From: JAHBNG01 sp039028975
Lineage (GTDB): Bacteria; Chloroflexota; Anaerolineae; Caldilineales; Caldilineaceae
Length of the DNA: 39,530 nt
NCBI GenBank assembly: GCA_039028975.1
Contig: JBCCHB010000150.1
Location: 1 to 39,530 of the forward strand
Direction: 5' to 3'
This document shows positions 1-10,600 of the stretch, piece after piece. The position numbers were made by a program, and so were the translations under genes. Every line of letters begins with the position of its first letter. Within the stretch, counting starts at the first letter, position 1. A model generated the notes under the pieces. That model was not told where the DNA came from, searched no databases, and worked only from the letters and a program-made list of their open reading frames with translations.

Positions 1-267
1 CTGCCTTCACTCTACTTTTCCTTTGACTAATTTTCATGACTGATTCCTTACTTCCCTACACTATTTCGCTGACTTTTTCATACCATCAGCTACATCACGG
101 GACACTCCTTCTGAACAAAAGTTCTGTAGGGCAGGAAAAATAGACATTACTGTTACTTCCTTAATCACTTGGAAAATCCAACGTTCTTACTCTGGATGTT
201 CAATATGTGCAAAATGCTTCTTTAGCTGACATAACCGGCAAAGATTGCTTTGTATACCCATCACGGT
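1..267. other. No intact gene; downstream flank of a broken gene
   Basis: I see no reading frame of substance here. On the minus strand the shifted frame of the broken gene at 268-861 continues to a stop at 200-202, but those last codons do not resemble the delta-60 repeat of the parent protein, so homology ends near 250. The rest is AT-rich unassigned sequence. Confidence 0.5.
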
Positions 268-861
268 TCAGGCGCGCGCGATGTAGTTCCGGCGTGTTCC
301 ATCATAGTCAGCGAAATGTCTGCCTATATAGTTGTTCTGCCCCGCGCCAAGATTTGTATTGAAGATGGCGGCTAGCGCGTCGTCGGCATTCAGACGTGCA
401 ATTCTTGTGGCAGTCGCACCCTTATACTGGCTGAACTCTCCACTGATAATTACTTTTCCATCGGTCTGCTGCGCAAGGGCGCGAACGTTGCTATTTGCGC
501 CAGTACCGACGTTAAAAGCTGGATCAGGTGTGATGTTGCCAGCGATGGACTGGTCAAAGTGATTCAGCGTCAACGTTGCACCCGTGTCGAGGGTTACGCT
601 CATGGTCGAGCCGGTCTCCAGCACCTGATCGTAGGTGGCGCAGATTTCAATCGGGTCGCCGTTGCCGTAGGTGCCGTTGGGCGTAGTGGTGGTGAAGGAT
701 TGAAGGTTGGGCGTGGCTTGGGCGAGGGCAGTCGATATACCAGGGGAAAATTCTAACAAAGGAGGCTGGCCAACTGACAGTAAAAATGTTAAGATCAGTA
801 CAATACCCCGTACATACCCGTTACTTTGGGTGTCACTGTTCATGAAACGTCTTCGGTACAT
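268..861 (-). pseudogene. Truncated, frameshifted copy of the 5' end of the giant delta-60/DUF11 protein gene
   Basis: The 197-codon frame has its own hydrophobic signal peptide (about residues 18-48, ending TALAQ) and a mature start that nearly matches the giant protein at 1663-11517: ATPNLQSFTTTTPNGTYG, then DPIEICA, then one delta-60 repeat (TDGKVIISGEFSQYKG). In the second repeat about 14 residues around the DGKIII core are missing. Then the run cgcgcgcg has an extra GC pair: removing it restores IARLNRDG in frame, as in the parent (RIARLNADG). With it, translation stops at 268. The start looks genuine: AGGAG lies 6 nt before the ATG at 861 (868-872). This is a recent partial duplicate, or the stump of a second full-length gene, in the same orientation as the parent. 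It could still be expressed as a short secreted fragment, but loss of function is more likely. Confidence 0.85.
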
Positions 862-1316
862 ATAAAACTCCTAGAGCTGACTTGATGTATTATAGTTAAT
901 GAATAGACTCCTTAGTACCTAACCAAATCGCTTATTGCACATTGGGCAAGAAAATGGCTAACGGTGAATAGCCTCGGCACGCAAGTCATTCACCGTTTAC
1001 CGTTCATCATTCACAATTCTGGCTTGTCCAGGCTAGGAACTCTGGAAGTCTTGCTAATTGAGGGGCCAAATTCTCTCTGAAAAGCTCGCCAAATAGATGC
1101 GAATCGCAGGGGCTCTCACATAGTGAATTAAAAATTGTGTGGGGCAGGTAAAGGGGCTTCTATCTCTTATCCGCTGTATACTGCTCAGACCACGCGAAAT
1201 TGTATCAAGATGTTGTTGACACACGGTAAATGATACCGGATAAATTAAAGAGGGGCTACTGTCATTCGCTGTACCTGCCTCCGGCAGCCTACGTCATATG
1301 ACGAGTTGTCCAATTA
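862..1316. other. Intergenic region with a 10-bp inverted repeat
   Basis: No coding frame is convincing in these 455 bases. A perfect inverted pair AACGGTGAAT (960-969) and ATTCACCGTT (988-997) forms a short stem; the following sequence (caccgtttaccgttcatcattcac type) resembles the short degenerate repeats near 21.75 kb. Upstream of 1317 there is no ribosome binding site and no sign of the missing 5' part of the nuclease gene. Confidence 0.45.
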
Positions 1317-1607
1317 ATGCACAGCCAATATACCGAAAGCGAAATCAACACAAACGACGGTCTTGCTTATTTTGCCCCGTTAGAAAACGACCGCACGATG
1401 GACTGTGTCTTCAAAATTCCAAATTACACCTATGTTCTCGAATTTAAGCTCAACAAAAGTGCCGACGAAGCATTAGGACAAATAAAAGACCGAGGATACG
1501 CGGACAAATATGCGGCAGACCCTCGGCCTATGATTCTATTCGGTATCAACTTCAGTAGTAAGCAGAAGACGGTAAACGGATGGAAGATGATTGAGATGAC
1601 AAGATGA
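1317..1607 (+). pseudogene. C-terminal fragment of a PD-(D/E)XK nuclease-superfamily protein (DUF1703/PDDEXK_9 type)
   Basis: The 96 residues match the C-terminal nuclease-like domain of the AAA-ATPase plus PD-(D/E)XK family that is abundant in environmental bacteria. Visible landmarks are the DRTMDCVF strand with the catalytic-position Asp, the YVLEFKL strand with the E-x-K pair, then ADEALGQIKDRGYADKY and MILFGINFS. Family members are usually about 500 residues, with an N-terminal AAA-ATPase domain, and that entire part is absent. There is no Shine-Dalgarno sequence before the ATG at 1317, so this is most likely a remnant rather than a working gene. Its last codons lie inside an inverted repeat (1587-1650). 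Family recognition is fairly firm; whether anything is translated is unknown. Confidence 0.7.
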
Positions 1608-1650
1608 CGACTGACCTACTCACCTCAATCATCTTGTTCATCTCAGTCAT
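1587..1650. repeat. 22-bp imperfect inverted repeat between convergent genes
   Basis: The arm at 1587-1607 (ATGATTGAGATGACAAGATGA) pairs with 1629-1650 with about two differences, leaving a loop of about 21 nt. It overlaps the stop of the nuclease fragment and ends just before the stop of the giant gene, so it could act as a two-way terminator, although there is no clear T-run. Confidence 0.55.
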
Positions 1651-1662
1651 TCCCTCAGGGGG

Positions 1663-4600
1663 CTACCTCACAACCATCGGCAAGAAGATTTCTCCTCCAC
1701 TTACCATATCAACCACCGTTCGCTCGACGGAACTATCCATCTTAATGACTTCTAGCACGTAGGCATCGCCATGGCTCAGTGTCGCACCTGCATGGAGAAC
1801 GGAGTAGCGACTCCCTTCGTTCTGACCGGATTTCTTGGCAGGAATCAGGCCGTGAATTGCTGTCGATGTTCCGACTTCACGAACTTCTACCTCAAGCGTC
1901 TCTATTCCGTTCACGCGATGGATACGGAAGCCGGCAATGTCAACTTCAGTGACGGTCGCCCACTGGATGACCACGCCTTCACTCGTTTGCGAGACGCTCA
2001 TTTCCGCAAGCTGAATGGCTGTCGGATTGAGAATCTGCACCTCTGCACAGTCGTGGTCGTCAACATCCTTAACTACGGCTATGTCGTCGCCTGTTCCATC
2101 ATCGCCATCGGGGTCGGCGAACGCACCGTCGATATCCACAATGTTGGGCGTGTGGCCGCCGCTGGTGCAGGGTGCCACGGGCTGAAGCAGCGTCGTATCA
2201 GCCATAGTCTCGAACGAGACGGTCAGGCTGACGTTATCGCCTGGCCCCACATCGCCTAGGGCTGCAGTCAGGTCGTTCCACATCAACAACCCAGGCTGGC
2301 TAAGGTCGGGGTTGACGCTAGCACTCTGGAACTCGATGAAGACGTCGCTATAGCGATCCTCCAGCGGCAGCACGGTGATAGTTACATCGCCTGTATTGGT
2401 GATGCGGATGGTGTAGGAGATAATCTCATTCACACCAAAGGATGGGTCGCTAGGCGTCGTGTTGAGCTCTTTGCTGACCGCCAACGACGGCGTGAAGGGA
2501 ATAACCGTGATCGTGGCTGGATCGTGGTCATCCTCATCATCCACGACAGGATTGTTCTTGCCATCTTCATCAATCACGTCGTCCTTGACCGGATCTTCGG
2601 TGTCGTTGGTGTCTGGGTCCGAGTCGGCATCAGGCAGGTTGTTGCCCAACGTGTCGGTGATGACTGAAGCGTAGTTGGCAATCTCTGCCGTGTTGGTGAA
2701 TGTCCCACTGAGGGTTGCACCCGCGGTCAGCATGATGTCCACGGTTGCCATGGAATTAGCTGTGCCGCTTGGGGTAAGCGTCGCGGCCAACGTTCGGGTG
2801 ACCGTGCCGCTGACCCCATTGGGATCAACCGTACCGCCATTCCAGTTGGAATCATTCAAGGTGAAGCCAACTGGAATGTAGTCGGCAACCACCACATCCG
2901 TGGCCGTGACCACGCCCTGATTGTATACCGTCATGGTAAAGGTCATGTTGTCCCCCGGTTTGATATTGTCTGCGCTGGTTAGCTGTTTGTCGAGAGCCAA
3001 ATCGAAGCGACAGTAGAAGCCAAAATCCACGTTCTGATTCTCGGGAGGTGCCAGTGGCGCAGTTGCCACCGGCACGACTCGCGGCTGGGTACCGCTGTAT
3101 TGCTGGCCACCCTGGTCGCCGCTGTAAACAAAGCCGGCTAGCGGACCGCCTGGGTCAAAGTTGCTGGCGTCCACCTCTACAATGTAGAAATCGCCATCCT
3201 CGGCAGGCACCTCGAACTGATAGAAGCCTGCACCGTTTGTGCCGCTTGTGTCGTCACCCAAACCGTTGACATCGTCGGCTGTGATGGTAAAGGTCACAAA
3301 CTCAGCCGCCTCGATCTGTCCGTTGAGGGTGCCGCCGTTGGCTCCATCTTCGTAGAGATTAACCCGCACGCCATTGATGCCCGGTTCATTGGGATCTTTG
3401 ATGCCGTCGTTGTTGATGTCATGCCAGATCCAGTCGCCAATGGTGGATTTGCCTTCTGGCGGCTTGATAGTCACGCCTACGCAGCTTGTTGGCGTGATAG
3501 CCTTGGATGCATCGATGGTGGCTATGTTGACGGTTTGACCAGCCGTCGAACTCGTACAATTGGTATCATCCGCCAGTGCAGTCGTGTCAGCCGCCGCAAA
3601 GAAGTTCACCGTCACCGTTAATACGTCCCCTAATTCAAACGTACTGTTCCCCGTCACATCGCTCCAGTTGAGTTGGCCGTCGTTCTCATCGGGCATGTCG
3701 GCTGGTGGCGTAGCACCGAGAAGCGTGTTGTAGGCCAAGTACGTCGTATCGTAGGTATCGGTGAGCGGTAGGGTAGCGATAGGGGCGCCGCCCACATTCT
3801 CAATGCGGATAGTGAAGCTAAGGCTCTGCCCGGTCTGAATCGTGCCGGACGTGGCCAATGTCTTGGTGATGACGACCTGCTCAAGGGCCGCCGTCTGGAC
3901 GGCCGCTGGATCGTGGTCATCTTCGTCCATCGTCGCTGGATCCAACCGGAAGTTGTCGAAGATCTGATTGTCCTCCACGAAGGTTTCGTTGGTGGCGTTG
4001 GTGTCCGGGTCCGAGTCTGTATCGGTCAATCCTGCCACATTGGTGGCGCTCTGAATCTCCATGATGTTGGTGTAGACCTGCCCAGGCGTAATGGTGGGCG
4101 CAGCCTGGAAGATGACCGTATCGGTGAAGAAGTCACCTGGAGCCAGCGCGTTGCTGTAGGTGCGGGTGGCAGTGCCGGGACCCGTGACGTTGCTCGGCGT
4201 CCAGTTGCTGTCAACCAGAATCAGCCCTTCCGGCACATGTTCAATGAGCGTGATGCTGGTGGCCGCTTCGGTGCCTTGATTTTCAACATAGTACTGGTAA
4301 GTAATGAAGTCGCCCGCCTGAACTTCTGGGATGCCCGCTATGGGGCGGCCATCGGCATCAACCACATATTTGAAAAGGGCTAGGTCGAAGGTGTTCTGTA
4401 CCGTGATCTGAGCCGGATCGTGGTCGTCTTCATCCGTGCCAGCATCGGTTCCGGGCACTGGTCCTGTACCATCACCATCGATTACATCATCGGCCGCGCT
4501 ACCGGGTGTACCACCCGCATCGTTGGTGGGATCCTCATCGGGCGTCGAATCGTCATCCACCACCGGTGGCCCGCTGGGCAGGTTAGAAGCAGACGAGATC

Positions 4601-7600
4601 TCGGCGATGTTGGTATGAGTGCCGAGCAAGCCGCCAGCCGGATAGAGAATGGACGAAGGCGGCACCGAGCGCAGCACGATGTCAATCGTGACGGACTCAG
4701 TAGGGTTGAGCGGGCCGGGCAGCACGTTATGGTTGAGCACCATGTTCTCGGTCAGCCAGCCGTTGTCGATGTTGAGCGCAGGATCGCTGTCGTCGGCTAC
4801 AATGCCTTCCGGGTTGTGGTCGGTCACGCGGATGTCGTAGGCCGGCACATCGCCCTGATTGGTCACCGTCATGCGGAAGACCACTTGGTCGCCGATGCCG
4901 ATGATGCCGTCGGTCGCATTGCCGTCACGGGAGGTGTCCGAAACGTATTCCTTGATGAGGGCCAAGTCGAAGCGGCCCACGGTGACGGTGGCGATGTCGT
5001 GATCGTCCTCGTCGGTGGTGCCGTCGTCAAGAATCTGATCATCCACCAGCGGATCGTTGCCCCGTCCGTCGTCGGGCGTGGAGTCGGTGTCGTCCGCGGG
5101 CGGGCCACCGGGCGATGCGCTGGCGTTCAGAATCTCGGCCAGATTGTCGAGCGCGCCCAAGGTCGCGGTATCGCTTACCCGTAGCGTGATCATGATCTGT
5201 TCGCTCTCCAAGGGAGCAATTGGCCCTGGGATGTTCTTGACCACCAGATTTGGTTCAACTTGGGTCCAGCCGTTGCCGTCGTTCTCGCTCAGTTGCAGCG
5301 TGTCAGTCAGGTAGTCGATCACGCTGATGTCAAAGGCTGGAACCGTTCCTTGGTTAAAGACCTCGATCATGTAGGTGATGTCGGCACCGCGTACGGTTGT
5401 GGTTGGCTGACCAGCGGTCAGTGTCTTACGTAGGGCTAGGTCGAAGTTCTGTACGGTGACCGTAGCCACGTCGTGATCGTCCTCGTCGAGGGTGCCGTTG
5501 TCGCTGGTCACGTCGTCGATGAGCGCATCGCCGTTGTTGTCGTTCTCGTCGCCCTCGGGCTGGGAGTCCACGTCATCGCCGTCGTCGCTCTGGATCTCGG
5601 CGTAGTTCATAGCCGCACCTGTTGTGGTACCAGCCCGCAGGATGATGTCGACCGTGGTGCTTTGGCCGGGCTGCAGCGTGACGCCCAGCGCACGAGTGGC
5701 GGATGTGCCGCCCACGTCGGTCCAGCTTCCGTCGTTGGGGCTAAGCGTGAAGCCCGCCGGGTAGCGGTCGACCACGACGATGTTGCTGGCAGGACTCGTT
5801 CCCTGATTGAAGACTTCGATGGTAAAGCGCACGTCGCTATTCACGCTCACAACGGCATCTTGTCCCGTTGCCAGCCCCTTGACCAGCGCCAGATCGTAGA
5901 TGTCCGTCTGCGCGGTAATCGTAATCTGCTCGATGTCGTGATCGTCCTCGTCATCGCCTGCGTTGTTCAGGCCGTCTTCGTTGATGACGCCATCCTTAAC
6001 GTTGGTCTCGTTGTCGGTCGTATCCGGTGTTGAGTCGATATCCGTAACGGTTCCACCACCAAAGGTGGTAAAGGCAGAGACCTCGGCAGTGTTGACAAGC
6101 ACCGTGTTGTCAGCCAAGCCGCCAGCCACGTCCATGGTGATGTCGACCACCACTGATTCACCGGGCAGCAGACCCGTGGCGGGTAGTTCATCGCCCGCGT
6201 TGAGCATGCGGGTGACCGTGTTGGGGCCAGCCTGAGTGGCGGGTGTCCAGTTGGCGTCGTTGGCGGTCAGGTTGGTTGGCACGTAGTCGATGACGTCGAT
6301 GTTGTCAATCGGCCCAATGCTCTGGTTGAAGACTTCGATGGCGAAGACAACCGTGCCGCCTGACTGGGCATACTGCACAGAGGTAGACTTGCGCAACGCC
6401 ACGTCCCAAATGTCGGGGGCAAAGCCAAAGTCGTAGGAGTGGTCGATACGACCGCCCGTTGTGTCCGCCGCAATCACGGCATCGTCGCCCGTTGGCACGA
6501 TGTCGGAATCGACCGTGTCGTCGCTGCCCTGATCACTGGGCGACGGTGCGTGTCCAGCCAGCGAGGGCTGCTGGCTGCCGCCAGTAGCGTTGGGAATGCG
6601 AACGGAAACGCCCGTTCCTGGGATATCCAGATTGTAGATGGTGTTGGCCGTGCTGGTGCCGTCGTCCGAGCTGAAGAAGTATTCGCCGCGGGCGTCGGTG
6701 GTGGCCGTGGCGATGACCGTACCGCCGCTGTCGACCAGCTCGACCGTTACGCCTTCGATGCCCGGCTCGCCTGGGTCCTGAATGCCGTTGACATTTGAAT
6801 CCTGCCAGACGCTGCTGCCGATCTCGACCGGCGGTGGCGGGCAGAAGCAGGTTAGCTCACCCATATTGTGGGTCTGGCCGTTGGCGCACATCAGGCCATC
6901 GGGCAGGGCTGCGGCGTAGGGGCGCAACATGCTACCGTTATCGGTGCTAAAGGTGCGGAAGCCGTAGTCGTTGGCGCTGTTACTCGGCACGCCACTGCTT
7001 TCACCGCCGGGGAAGTAGACGGTGGAAAGCATGCTGCGACCGTCAGGGCCAACACAGGTGCTGCCGCCGTAGGTCTCAAAGTAGAAGATATGGTCGACAC
7101 AGGCACCAGCCTCGTCAAAGGCGTAGAACTCGAAGGGGCCAGCCGCACCACCGGCAATCACGCGGCGGACACCGCCTTGATCAAACTCTGGACAGTCGGG
7201 ACTGCTGCCTTCGATAATCCAGCCGGTGCCGCTGGCACAGAAGTTGACCATATCGCCTGCCGTCACAAAGCTGCGCACCTGTGGATCTTGCGCCAGCGGC
7301 AGGGCTTCTAGATTCGTCTGGTGGGTCTGATGACCGAAGCGGTCCATAAAACCAAGGATCATGTTGCCATCGATGTTGAACTCGATATCGGACAGGATCG
7401 GCTGCGGATTGGCACTCGAGCCAACGAAGCCAGAAATCGCTCTGTACGTATCGGTCCACGGCAGCCAATCGCTGGAGGGCACGGGCCGGTTGGCCCCGTA
7501 GAGAATGTAGATATTCTCACGCGTAAAGTCGAGCGGGAAGTCGACCACTGTGGTAAACGTGCCCGGATTATTCGGGTCGAACGAACGCACATAGGCGTGC

Positions 7601-10600
7601 AGGTCGGCCCGGCTGCCGCTGGTCTCTGCGCTACAGATGACGCCGAGATAGCCCGTCCCCTCGTAGAAGGTAAGCGCCCATGGGCGGAAGTCGCCGCTAC
7701 AACCTGGATCGGTGATGGGTGTTGTCGTCACGTTGGCGGCTGGCGCAGCGGAGCCATCGTTGGGCAGGCCGTTGGTATCCACACGAATGAGCGTGCGCTG
7801 GTTCAGGTTCACGAGCCAGAGCGAACCATCCGGTGCGATATCCGCATCGCCAAAGCCGACGGTGCCGACCTTGCCATAGGCGTCGAGATCGACGCTTTGT
7901 CCGGGCAGCAGTTCGTAGTCGTTGTCTAACTCGCTGTTGGTGTCAGCTACGCGCTGTACGGTACCCAGATCGATCCCGCTCACGCCCTGCAAGGTGAAGC
8001 CCGGCGCGGCCGTGTTGAAGGTGCCACCGCTGGTGCTGTAGTCGATGATGTAAACACCATCCACCGTCACATTATTGCCGGCGCGTGCAGCCAGCGGTCC
8101 CAGCCCTACATGACGCTTGAGCATGGCCGCGCTGTACATGCGGCCGGAATTGGTGTTGATGGCGCTGCCCCAGACCGCTCCGACGTCTTGGCTGGCGGCG
8201 TCGGGATTATTGACGTCGGCCCCTGTTGTCCATTCGAAGGAGAAGACGCCCGGGTCGGCTGTGCCAGGACCCGCCGTGTAACAGGCCGAGGCAATGGTTG
8301 GATTGGCGCAGGCGCTGGTGCGATTTTGGAAGGTAAAGCCAGCGTTGGCTACGGTCCAGCCGTTGCCGCCCATGTAGACAAACTGCACGGTGGTGCGGTG
8401 GTCACGTCCAAAGACGGTGGGCTGCATGGACGTTTGCAGGGTGATGGGCAGCGTAAAGGTCACGCGGGTACTGCCCGATAGCCCGCCGCCGCCGATAAAG
8501 GCATAGTTGCCTGCGAGGTCAGTGGTGGTTGTGGTGATGACGCCATTGGCATCGACTGCGGTAACGATGACGCCCCCAAGACCATTTTCGGTCGCCGCAC
8601 TCTGGCCGTCGGTGTTGTCATCCTGAAAGACAACGCCGCGCAGACCCGAAGCGGCCGTGGCAAAGGTGAAGCGCTGGCCGTCCTGGAAGTCAAAGTCGGC
8701 GTTGGCGGTGTAGACGCCGCCGCCTTGGGCCGTCATGCGTATGGTGGCTTCGTCGCTGAAATCGCCGTTGTTGTTGCTGTCCACCAGCAGATAGAGCGCG
8801 CCCAGTACCTGAGGTAGGTCCAGGTCGGGATCATCGACCTGGACGCTGACGCGAACCGGCCCGACGGTCCCTGTTTCCTGCACCATCCACTCACGAGTTA
8901 GGCGTAAGCGGCCTTCAGGATAGCCGCTAGCAATCGTGTCCGAGAGCCATGCAGAAGCGTCCAGATCATTATGGCCCCAAAGCATGAAAGAGCTGTCCGC
9001 CCCGAGGGTAACGCCGTGGTCAATGGTGACAATCGCGTTCGCATTGACGCTTTTTGACTTAGGTTGATCCAGGCCGGAATCGTCATCGCGGGCAATACCG
9101 GCAATGTCATTGCTATAGGTTGCATTGGCCGTTGCATTCCATACGACCGTGGCATCGCTGGCCAAATAATTGCTCACCACGGATGCATCGGCGTAACTTC
9201 TCAGCGTGCGACCATATTTGATGGCCAAGTAGGAATTGACGCGGGTATGCTCGGCATCAGTTAGCTTTTTGGTGTAGACGATGGCCTCAGAAAGAAATCC
9301 TTCACTATTTTCAAAGTTGTCGTTATCGCGGAAGATGCGGAAGCGGGGTCCACTACGCCCGGTTGCACTGGTGGTTGAGCTGATGCGGAAACCGTCGCTA
9401 AAGAAGTCCACGCCGCCGTTGTTGTGTTCCCAAGAGCCGCTCGTAATGTAGTACTCATACTTGGCCCAGTCGCTGTTGTAGTTCACCTGCACGCTGTTGC
9501 CGTCAACGTTGAGCAGGTTGAAGCGTGAGTCGTTGATGCGGATGGACGGATTATCACCATTATTTTGGGCGTTGCGCAGGAAGGCCATGAGCTGTCCATC
9601 ACCGTTATGCGTCATGTGGACAACGGAGATCATGGTCATGTCTGGCGTCGAGTCATCGACTAGGCCACTATCCTGAAGGTAAAAGCCACCGGTGCCAGCA
9701 ATGTCGATAGACGGATTGAAGTTCTGGTCATCGGCGACGTAGTTGCTGTCGGCAAACGTTGAATTGCTCGCAATTCCGGAGCCGGTGGAAGTGGTAAAGG
9801 CATTGACCGTCAGCCCTTGGAAGTTGTCGCGCCAAGTCTGCATCTGCCCGCCATCAGCCATTGTATTGGTTCCCCTATCGGCCATGAGCCAGATGAGACC
9901 CTGATCGCCGACGCCGCCGGGCGCAAAGGTCTTGATAACCAGATTGGTGTTGTCGCCCAGATTCTGGCCTGAGGGTATCGTAGTGGCCGTACTGTTGCCG
10001 CCGGCCGTCGTTGTCACGTCAGCGCTAGTGATGGCGGTCACGGTGAGGTCGGTGGAGGTATTGTTGGGGATGACTGTGTAGGTGGCGCAGACTTGTTGGT
10101 CGGGTGTCTGGAACTGGTTGTCGTTGCCATCAAGACGGGCGATGCGATTAATGTTGGTGCCGTTAATGCTGCTAAAGGTCCCGCCGATGATGACCTTGCC
10201 ATCGGGCTGTAGGGCCATTCCGTAGCTCTGGCCGTTGGCCCCAGCTCCTCCAGTACTGAAGGTCGTATCCAACGAGCCATCTGTATTGATGCGCGCAAGT
10301 CTGACGGCAGTTGCGCCGTTGTACTGACTAAAATGGCCACCAAAGAGAATTTTGCCGTCACTTTGAGGGACAATGACTTCGGCGTAGTTGTTCAGGCCGG
10401 TGCCGACGCTAAAGCCAGCATCGTATGTGCCGTCACTGTTGAGGCGCGCGATAAGACTGCTATTGGTGCCGTCCACCTGTGAGAATTGGCCGCTGATGAT
10501 GATCTTGCCATCGGTCTGGAGTGCAGCGGACCAGACGGCGTTATTCGCATTGGGGTCAAAGGCTGCATCAAGAGTGCCGTCGGCATTGAGGCGCGCAATG

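Noticed and set aside
4420..5184. Possible antisense gene inside the DUF11 region
   Set aside because: The predicted protein is low-complexity with Val/Asp/Gly repeats that copy the DUF11 repeat spacing, so it is a shadow.
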